From UMGS1071 sp045638545 (GTDB lineage Bacteria > Bacillota > Clostridia > Oscillospirales > Acutalibacteraceae): a DNA stretch of 26,665 bases. The translations under genes were made by a program, and so were the position numbers. Under the pieces are notes generated by a model, which saw nothing but the letters and a program-made list of their open reading frames with translations, was not told the DNA's origin and searched no databases. Shown in pieces: positions 21,182 through 26,665 of this stretch (its first letter is position 1; every line of letters starts with the position of its first letter). Location of the stretch: positions 1 to 26,665 of the forward strand of contig JAZUBL010000026.1 in assembly GCA_045638545.1 (NCBI GenBank). Reading direction: 5' to 3'.

Positions 21182-22036
21182 TTAAATTTTGATACTTTCA
21201 TCAAACAACTGCGGATGACTCCTACTATAATGAAAAATATACTGCTGCGCCATGCCTGCGTCCTCACCAAAAAGACAACTGTCCTTCCCTGGAAACAACA
21301 CAGCCATGGCCCGTTTTATCCAGACATCCATAGGGAAACAGGCCATGCGGTGCAGGCCGTACAGCAGCACACACTCGGCAACCTTTGGGCCCACGCCGTG
21401 AATCTGCATCAGCATGGCCCGCGCCTCCGGCAGCGGCAGCGTATACAAAGATTGCAGATCCACTGTGCCGTCTGCCACAAGCTTTGCAGCACTGCACAGA
21501 TACTTTGCCCGGAAGCCGCTCCGCAGCGGTGCCAGGTCTTCCACCGTCAGCTGCGCCATCCGCTCCGGTGTTGGAAAAGCATATCCGCCCTCCACAGGTT
21601 CACCGAAGGTTTCACAAAGCCTGTCCACAATGCCCTGGATGCGAGGGATATTATTGTTCTGCGAAATAATAAAGGAGCACAGCGCTTCCCATGGATCCTG
21701 CCGCAGAATACGGATGCCCGGCGCAAACGCAGCTGCCTCCGCCATCACAGGATCCAGCTTTACCAGCCGGCTGCGGATGGCTGCATAGTCTGTTTCCAGA
21801 TCAAAATAAGGCACCCAGATCTGTTCAAACTCTTCCATACTTATATTATGAAAAACAATAGTCTTATTGTCGATATCTCCTGAGATCCTGCAGTATTTCC
21901 CAAGGGCAATGCCGGCAAAGCTGCCGTCCTCCTGTTTTCGCCAGCGGAAGCACTGCCCGCACTGAAATGTCTCTTCTAAATGAAACGTATCGGTCAGCGG
22001 CACCTCAATGCCCCGGTCAGTCTGTGTAAAATCCAT
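21182..22036 (-). CDS. 8-oxoguanine DNA glycosylase, OGG1 family
   Basis: A base-excision repair enzyme of 284 residues that removes oxidised guanine and nicks the strand. The N-terminal domain has the OGG1-type QCFRW, and SQNNNIPRI opens the HhH-GPD fold. GVGPKVAEC carries the catalytic Lys218, and PMDVW holds the catalytic Asp237. The start at 22036 is set by GGAGGG five bases upstream and MDFTQ; the longer frame begins inside an upstream palindrome. It is minus-strand and upstream of fba, with a 96-base gap and no clear terminator between, so some read-through is possible. An oxidative-damage enzyme fits an anaerobe exposed to bursts of oxygen. Confidence 0.93.
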   Translation of the reverse strand: MDFTQTDRGIEVPLTDTFHLEETFQCGQCFRWRKQEDGSFAGIALGKYCRISGDIDNKTIVFHNISMEEFEQIWVPYFDLETDYAAIRSRLVKLDPVMAEAAAFAPGIRILRQDPWEALCSFIISQNNNIPRIQGIVDRLCETFGEPVEGGYAFPTPERMAQLTVEDLAPLRSGFRAKYLCSAAKLVADGTVDLQSLYTLPLPEARAMLMQIHGVGPKVAECVLLYGLHRMACFPMDVWIKRAMAVLFPGKDSCLFGEDAGMAQQYIFHYSRSHPQLFDESIKI

Positions 22037-22056
22037 CTCTGCCCTCCTCCCTTTTG

Positions 22057-22074
22057 TCATTTTCACGAAAATGA
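22057..22074. promoter_or_regulatory. Palindrome in the glycosylase leader
   Basis: TCATTTTC-AC-GAAAATGA is a perfect palindrome with eight-base arms, close upstream of the ribosome site of the glycosylase gene. It could be an operator or an RNA hairpin that affects translation. Confidence 0.45.
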
Positions 22075-22116
22075 TCAATTTCTGATTTTAGGGACGATCT
22101 CCCCTTGACAAAGCCA

Positions 22117-22146
22117 ACTATACCATATGTTGTAGCGCTGCCGCAA
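22117..22146 (-). promoter_or_regulatory. Candidate promoter of the glycosylase gene
   Basis: On the minus strand TTGCGG (22141-22146), 18 bases, TATAGT (22117-22122), with TGG immediately before the -10. The match is moderate. Confidence 0.4.
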
Positions 22147-22237
22147 GCCGTCACAAGTGTGAATTTTCTGTTACGAATCTGTTTTCCAGAATTATACAAA
22201 TTGTTAAGAAAATGAAAAATTAAAAACTCTGAACAAG

Positions 22238-22378
22238 TTTTCAACATGGGTTTTTACGCAAAAATCACTTTTCAACAGGTCAAATCCATAAAAAATGGGG
22301 CAGAATCTTACTTTTTAACATTTTCAACAGACTTTTCAACAATTATTATTTCCCGTTGAAAACAGGAAGTTTTCCACA
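22238..22378 (+). repeat. Array of DnaA-box-like nonamers
   Basis: TTTTCAACA occurs four times on the plus strand (22238, 22269, 22321, 22333), TTTTTAACA once (22312) and TTTTCCACA once (22370). One inverted near-copy lies at 22354-22362. TTTTCCACA fits the DnaA-box consensus TTWTNCACA exactly; TTTTCAACA differs at one position. Copies at 22312, 22321 and 22333 are almost contiguous. A very AT-rich stretch follows to 22535. The spacer lies between divergent genes. It may be a replication origin, a DnaA-titration site or a cooperative operator. No dnaA or dnaN is in view. Confidence 0.5.
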
Positions 22379-22545
22379 ATGGCTATTCCACTCTGTTGAT
22401 TTTCTGTTTCATCGGCTGCAAAAATCATCAATCCTAACAACAAATTGTATATTTGTATAAATTTTTTTCTTCCGGTAAAAAATAGTGTCAAGCATGATTT
22501 TAAAAAAAACAGCTTTTTATACAATTTGCTTTTATGGAGGTCCCT

Positions 22546-22815
22546 ATGATCCGTGGCATCAGCAGACAAATCATCGAAGTGAAAGAAACTGACAACATCT
22601 ACTATGAATCCGCCTATTTAGTTGTGAAACCGGAGTTCACCAGCGCAGAACGAGCCGTACTGGAGCGGGAAGCCCTGAAGCTCCTCCGCTCTATGGATGC
22701 CCCCACCGGCATCAAGCAGCGATTCCCCCGGTTAACGCCATGGCTGCGGCTGCTGGCCCCTGCAACGCTGGGCGCCGGCATTGCCACCGTATTTTCCTGC
22801 GCCATTATGCTTTAA
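22546..22815 (+). CDS. Small membrane protein of unknown function
   Basis: An 89-residue protein with a charged N-terminal region and one C-terminal membrane helix (about the last 22 residues, LLAPATLGAGIATVFSCAIML). It has no signal peptide and no recognised domain. GGAGG (22536-22540) lies five bases before this ATG. An upstream ATG at 22534 overlaps that ribosome site and is not used. Coding potential is supported by the strong ribosome site and by many Arg and Leu codons of the local type. It follows the nonamer array, and no clear terminator follows it. The function is not known. Confidence 0.65.
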   Translation: MIRGISRQIIEVKETDNIYYESAYLVVKPEFTSAERAVLEREALKLLRSMDAPTGIKQRFPRLTPWLRLLAPATLGAGIATVFSCAIML

Positions 22816-22920
22816 CTGCCGGAAAGCGCCCAAAAGAGATAACAAAATCATCACGGTTTCTTTTTAATTTTCAAAAAAGTATCTCAAGTTTTTTATAATT
22901 ATTACAAATCTTTTATCATC

Positions 22921-22982
22921 CATTTCCGGCAAAAAACTGCCTGTATTTCCCTGCATTTCCTGCTTTTCTCCGCCATTTCCGG
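22921..22982 (+). repeat. Four phased ATTTCC repeats in a long spacer
   Basis: ATTTCC occurs at 22922, 22945, 22955 and 22975, steps of 23, 10 and 20 bases, about whole helical turns; two copies read CATTTCCGG. The 404-base spacer 22816-23220 otherwise holds only an AT-rich block (22860-22915), one inverted repeat and the rlmB promoter. Confidence 0.35.
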
Positions 22983-23077
22983 TCAAAGTCTTTCTTTTCT
23001 TATTAATATGCCGATTTTTCTGAGAAAAAACAGCCCTTTTTCCCCGTTCTTCCCCAAAGTGTTCCAAAACAGCCTGC

Positions 23078-23098
23078 CGGTTCCATTTGCCGGAACCG
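23078..23098. repeat. Inverted repeat upstream of the rlmB promoter
   Basis: CGGTTCC-ATTTGCC-GGAACCG is a perfect seven-base inverted repeat with a seven-base centre, 56 bases before the rlmB -10. No T run follows on the plus strand, so it is not a good terminator for the small gene upstream. It may be an operator. Confidence 0.4.
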
Positions 23099-23153
23099 CT
23101 GCCGGGTCCCTCAGAACTTTTACCATTTTGTAACGGGATTTTTTGTGCGTTTA

Positions 23154-23162
23154 TGATATAAT
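23154..23162 (+). promoter_or_regulatory. Extended -10 promoter of rlmB
   Basis: TGA followed by a perfect TATAAT. A weak TTGTAA lies upstream at poor spacing. The leader then has a short hairpin, TGCTGT-CAAT-ACAGCA (23175-23190). Confidence 0.6.
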
Positions 23163-23220
23163 TATGGTGCATAATGCTGTCAATACAGCAACTAAAGAAG
23201 GAAAGAAAGGGTTTCGTGAT

Positions 23221-23994
23221 ATGGAACAGAAACAACAAAATCAGAACCAGCGCAACGATATTATCGCTGGCAGAAATGCCGTACAGGAGGCACTCCGCTC
23301 CGGCAGAACAATCGATAGTCTTTATGTCACCCGCGGAACCCACACAGGCTCCCTGGTATCTCTCATTGCACAGGCAAAGAAAATGGGTATTGCCATTAAA
23401 GAAGCAGATACCCGCAAGCTGGACTTCCTCTGTGCCAACGCAAACCACCAGGGCGTGGTAGCTGTTGCAGCAGTAAAGGAATACTCCACTGTAGAAGACA
23501 TCTTTGCACTGGCTGAAGAACGCGGCGAAGCACCATTCATCATTCTGGCAGACGAACTGGAAGACCCACACAACCTGGGCGCGATCCTCCGTACTGCAGA
23601 ATGCGCAGGTGCACACGGTGTGATCGTACCACGCCGCCGCGCAGTTGGCCTCACCTACGCTGTAGGCAAGGCATCTGCAGGCGCTGTGGAATACGTACCG
23701 GTTGCACGCGTAACCAACATGGCAAAGACCATTGAGGAACTGAAAGAGCGCGGCGTATGGATCTACTCCGCTGACATGGACGGCCAGGACTGGTGCTCTG
23801 TTGATTACAGCGGCCCTGTTGGTCTTGTAATCGGCAACGAGGGCAACGGCGTCAGCCGCCTCATTAAAGAAAAGTCTGACTTCATCGTATCCCTGCCAAT
23901 GGTTGGCAAGATCAATTCCCTGAATGCGTCTGTAGCTTGCGGTGTTCTCTGCTATGAGATCGCACGCCAGAGACAGAAGATCAAGGCAAGATAA
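23221..23994 (+). CDS. rlmB: 23S rRNA 2'-O-ribose methyltransferase, RlmB/TrmH (SpoU) family
   Basis: A 257-residue SPOUT enzyme that transfers methyl from SAM to a ribose 2'-OH of RNA. The N-terminal substrate-binding domain starts at IIAGRNAVQEAL. The SpoU motifs are complete: DPHNLGAILRTAECAGA, then GLVIGNEGNGVS (201-212), then PMVGKINSLNASVACG (about 226-241), which forms the knotted SAM site. The start was set at 23221 because an in-frame codon at 23143 lies upstream of the promoter and so is not transcribed. AAAGG lies 10 bases before the ATG. The tRNA-methylating TrmH is related, but the extra N-terminal domain favours RlmB. It probably shares a transcript with the following large gene, 42 bases away. 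Confidence 0.9.
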   Translation: MEQKQQNQNQRNDIIAGRNAVQEALRSGRTIDSLYVTRGTHTGSLVSLIAQAKKMGIAIKEADTRKLDFLCANANHQGVVAVAAVKEYSTVEDIFALAEERGEAPFIILADELEDPHNLGAILRTAECAGAHGVIVPRRRAVGLTYAVGKASAGAVEYVPVARVTNMAKTIEELKERGVWIYSADMDGQDWCSVDYSGPVGLVIGNEGNGVSRLIKEKSDFIVSLPMVGKINSLNASVACGVLCYEIARQRQKIKAR

Positions 23995-24036
23995 CAGTGA
24001 TACTATCTGTATCCGCTGAATAAATAGGAGAATAAC

Positions 24037-26665
24037 ATGAGTAACGAAAAAAAGAATGAACAACTGCCGGCATTTTCTCCGCTGCCGGAAGATCAGGACA
24101 TTGTGAATGAGATCCTCTCTGAGGTAGACCGCCTCCGTCAGGACGGCCCTGAGCTGGCTGCTCAGGTCGTTTCTGAAGTAGAAGCAGAAGATCTCGACAC
24201 AATGGAGCAGGTAATGCCTGTTCGTTCTGTCAGCGAGGTTCGCCCTGTGGCGCCGCCTCCTCCGGAACAGCCTGAAATCCCAACAGAAACCGAGCCGTCT
24301 CCGGAGATTCCGGATACGCCGCTTCCACAGCAGGAGATCCCTGCACCTTCTCCGGAAACAACAGGCTACGAAGAAGATGACATGGAGTATGCGGATTACG
24401 ATGATCCGTATATGGCGTATGCGCCGGAAGAAGACGACCGGAAAAAGAAGAAAAAAGAAAAGAAAGCCCGCAAAAAGCATAAGAAGGATCAGATCATCGA
24501 AGATGAGATGGAAAACGATATTTACTATGGTGTCCGCATCCGCTCCTTCGAAGAGATCAAGCGTGAAATGAAGGAAAAAGGCCCGCAGGTTTCTGAGCCA
24601 ACTTCCAAATTCACCCACCTGTTTGATGATACCGTACAGATTCCAAAGGGTATGCTGGACGAAGTCAATCCGGTAGATACAGAGGAACTGAAGCGCAAGC
24701 GTGAAGAGCGCGCACAGCTGGCCATGGAAGATGCACTTGCTGATACACCAATGGCTGAAGAAGTTCTGGAAGAAGAAATGGAATTCCACGAGGAAACCAT
24801 TGCGCCGGAATTTGGTCACCGTCAGGCTGCGCCGACAAGCGACGATCGTGCCATTATCATTGATGGCTTTGACTACGTGGAATGGAAGCGCAACACACAG
24901 CAGATCCCGATCATCACCGACGAAATGCTGGAGGCTCACAAAAAAGCAACCTATGCAGAGGATGAAAGCTCCACCCTGCCAATTCAGATCAGCAGTTCTG
25001 AAGATGCCTCCACCCTGCCGATCGGCGTTGTAAGCCAGGCAGACAAACAGGCAGAGCAGACTATGCTGGAGCTGGAACTTCTCATGGATCAGGCAATGGC
25101 ACAGACAGAAGAACTGGCTGCAGACACCATTGCAGCAGAGGAGCCTGTGTTCGAAGAATCTGCACCGGAAGTGATCTCCGAAACAGCGTTCGAAATGGAA
25201 CAGTATGCGATTGCTGAGCAGGAAACTGACACAGAAGAAGTGATCAGCGAGGAAGAATTTGCAGCAGAATCTGCAGCTGTATTCGCAGAGGAACCTGCTG
25301 CGGATGAACCTGTTGTAATGGAAGAGCCAGCTGCCGAAGAACCTGCACCGGTAATAGAAACAGAGCCAGACGTAGAGGAATCTATCCGCACAAAAGTGCT
25401 GGCTGCTATGGCAGAAAAAGCAGAAGAACCAAAACCTGCAGAGCATACAAAAAAGATCCCGGTTGTGAAGCCGGTTACACCGCCGCACTTTACACCGGTT
25501 ACCGATCCGGAACGCTACCGCTTCCATCAGATTCCGGTACGCACCTTCCGTCTCGACGACATCAACAACCTGATTGCCGGCGAACTGGAGATGTACCGTG
25601 ATCCAACACTCCCGCCAAGAACAGAAGATCCGATTCCGCAGGAAGAGGAAGCAGCAGCACAGGCAGAGCCGCAGGTATCCTCCTACGGTGAAGTGATCTC
25701 CCTCTCCACTGCCGGCGGTATCGAAGCAGCGATCACCGCTGCCATTGAACAGGCAGACCGCTTTGAAGAGCTGGAAGCAGCTGAAAAGGAAGCGATGAGA
25801 AAAGCTGCCGAAGAAGAAGCTGCACGCAAGGCTGCAGAAGAAGCAGCTAGAAAAGCGGAAGAAGAAGCCCGCCGACAGGCAGAACTGGAGGCCGCACAAA
25901 CGGAGTCCGTGAGGCAAAGCTCTGAAGAAGAGCAGGCTGCACCTGCCCTGGTCGAAGAAGAAACAGTAACAGCACCGGAAGAACCTGCGGAAGCAGAACC
26001 GGAAGCAGCTGCTGAACCTGCACCGGAAGCGATCGCAGACATTGCAGAAGAAGCTGTGCAGGAACCGGTGATGGAAGAAGCGGCGCCTGCTGCAGTGGAA
26101 GAAGAACCTGCACCTGCGGCTGAGGAACCATCCATGCCGATCGCTGCTGAAGAAGCAGCACCGGAACTGGACGAGCTGCCGGAAGAACTGAAAGATCTGG
26201 TAGAGACCATGGAAGTAACCGTGGCCGAAGAAACAGCCGCCATTGAAGAAGCGGAAGCAGCTGCCGAAGCAGAACGCAAGGCTGCAGAAGAAGCTGCAAG
26301 AAAAGCAGAGGAAGAAGCCCGCGCTGCCGAAGAGGCAGAAAGAGCAAAGGCCGAAGCCGAAGCAAAAGCCGCTGCTGAAGAAGCTGCTGCAAAGGAAAAA
26401 GAAGCAGCAGAATCTGCAGAAAAGGCAGAGGAAACAACAGAAGAAAAAGTGGAATCCGAAGCGGCACCTGCTGCGGAAACTGCTGAAGATACACAGACAG
26501 AAACAGCGGAAGAACCAGCTGACGAGAATAAGCCAAGCGAGATTTTCGATAAGATCGCATCCTTCCCGAAACCAGTTAAAAAAGAAGACGAAACTGCAGT
26601 TTCTCCTTATATGCCAATGATGGTCCCACCTGCGCTGGAAGAAATTCCGGCAGAGGACTTTGAGG
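24037..26665 (+). CDS. Very long acidic Glu/Ala-rich protein, incomplete at the window edge
   Basis: An open frame of at least 876 codons with no stop before the right edge. TAGGAG six bases before the ATG is the ribosome site. The sequence is low in complexity and strongly acidic. It has a Pro/Glu-rich region (about 70-110), a basic patch (135-150, mostly Lys), a Glu/Ala-rich middle, and two predicted long charged helices (about 575-625 and 737-800) built from repeats like RKAAEEAARKAEEEAR, resembling TolA linkers. A few more ordered islands are seen, for example IIIDGFDYVEWKRN and HQIPVRTFRLDDINNLIAGELEMYRD. No signal peptide or membrane segment is visible so far. No family is recognised. 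It is probably a scaffold or an N-terminal linker of a larger protein whose functional domain lies beyond 26665. Confidence 0.8.
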   Translation, partial: MSNEKKNEQLPAFSPLPEDQDIVNEILSEVDRLRQDGPELAAQVVSEVEAEDLDTMEQVMPVRSVSEVRPVAPPPPEQPEIPTETEPSPEIPDTPLPQQEIPAPSPETTGYEEDDMEYADYDDPYMAYAPEEDDRKKKKKEKKARKKHKKDQIIEDEMENDIYYGVRIRSFEEIKREMKEKGPQVSEPTSKFTHLFDDTVQIPKGMLDEVNPVDTEELKRKREERAQLAMEDALADTPMAEEVLEEEMEFHEETIAPEFGHRQAAPTSDDRAIIIDGFDYVEWKRNTQQIPIITDEMLEAHKKATYAEDESSTLPIQISSSEDASTLPIGVVSQADKQAEQTMLELELLMDQAMAQTEELAADTIAAEEPVFEESAPEVISETAFEMEQYAIAEQETDTEEVISEEEFAAESAAVFAEEPAADEPVVMEEPAAEEPAPVIETEPDVEESIRTKVLAAMAEKAEEPKPAEHTKKIPVVKPVTPPHFTPVTDPERYRFHQIPVRTFRLDDINNLIAGELEMYRDPTLPPRTEDPIPQEEEAAAQAEPQVSSYGEVISLSTAGGIEAAITAAIEQADRFEELEAAEKEAMRKAAEEEAARKAAEEAARKAEEEARRQAELEAAQTESVRQSSEEEQAAPALVEEETVTAPEEPAEAEPEAAAEPAPEAIADIAEEAVQEPVMEEAAPAAVEEEPAPAAEEPSMPIAAEEAAPELDELPEELKDLVETMEVTVAEETAAIEEAEAAAEAERKAAEEAARKAEEEARAAEEAERAKAEAEAKAAAEEAAAKEKEAAESAEKAEETTEEKVESEAAPAAETAEDTQTETAEEPADENKPSEIFDKIASFPKPVKKEDETAVSPYMPMMVPPALEEIPAEDFE
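25825..26322 (+). repeat. Two 48-base direct repeats inside the Glu/Ala-rich gene
   Basis: Bases 25825-25872 and 26275-26322 agree at 44 of 48 positions and encode the same 16 residues, all differences being silent. The copies are 450 bases apart, in phase with the reading frame, so recombination between them would remove 150 residues without a frameshift. Confidence 0.7.

Noticed and set aside
23143..23220. Upstream extension of rlmB
   Set aside because: The start would lie before the -10 element and so outside the transcript.
22864..25917. 1017-codon minus-strand open frame opposite rlmB and the acidic gene
   Set aside because: It crosses two plus-strand genes, one with complete SpoU motifs. 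Its Phe/Leu/Arg/Cys-rich sequence is what Glu/Ala/Lys codons give when reversed.

Overview
The window reads as chromosomal DNA of a low-redox, gut-type Clostridia member, most likely an Oscillospiraceae/Ruminococcaceae relative (inference). The evidence is the split GlgC/GlgD pair, an oxygen-sensitive class III ribonucleotide reductase, a class II aldolase, an EF-G2-like GTPase, AGGAGG-type ribosome sites and medium GC with AT-rich spacers. No tRNA, rRNA, CRISPR array, insertion sequence or phage gene was seen.

Layout, left to right. (1) 1-6163: a four-gene glycogen operon, glgB-glgC-glgD-glgA, with an extended -10 promoter and a long-stem terminator. It makes ADP-glucose, polymerises it and branches the chain. 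(2) 6164-9708: an anaerobic dNTP operon, nrdD-nrdG-dut, behind a 400-base control region with a perfect NrdR-type palindrome, phased repeats and two candidate promoters. A terminator-like hairpin between nrdD and nrdG holds the nrdG ribosome site. (3) 9721-16262, minus strand: a sensing and export island. It comprises an OmpR-type regulator, a kinase with two adjacent membrane helices and almost no outside loop, a YbaK-type tRNA editing protein with its own promoter, an ABC ATPase, a 910-residue FtsX-type permease and a VanZ-like membrane protein. The arrangement suggests cell-envelope stress or peptide-antibiotic sensing (inference). (4) 16263-17206: a candidate structured RNA on the minus strand, divergent from a TetR-family regulator. 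(5) 17223-19467: an EF-G2-like GTPase on the minus strand whose guanine-specificity motif is lost. (6) 19605-20103: a second candidate structured RNA on the plus strand, then two minus-strand terminators. (7) 20147-22146: class II fructose-bisphosphate aldolase and an OGG1-type 8-oxoguanine glycosylase, both minus. (8) 22160-22545: an AT-rich divergent spacer with an array of DnaA-box-like nonamers, the best candidate for a replication-related or titration locus. (9) 22546-26665: a small membrane protein of unknown function, an RlmB/TrmH-type rRNA methyltransferase, and the start of a very long acidic Glu/Ala-rich protein that runs off the right edge.

The strongest unexplained signals are the two candidate non-coding RNAs, the nonamer array, the nrdD-nrdG hairpin and two enzymes with altered key motifs (the EF-G2-like GTPase and GlgA). 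Everything here was read by eye; no folding energies, profile searches or alignments were run.
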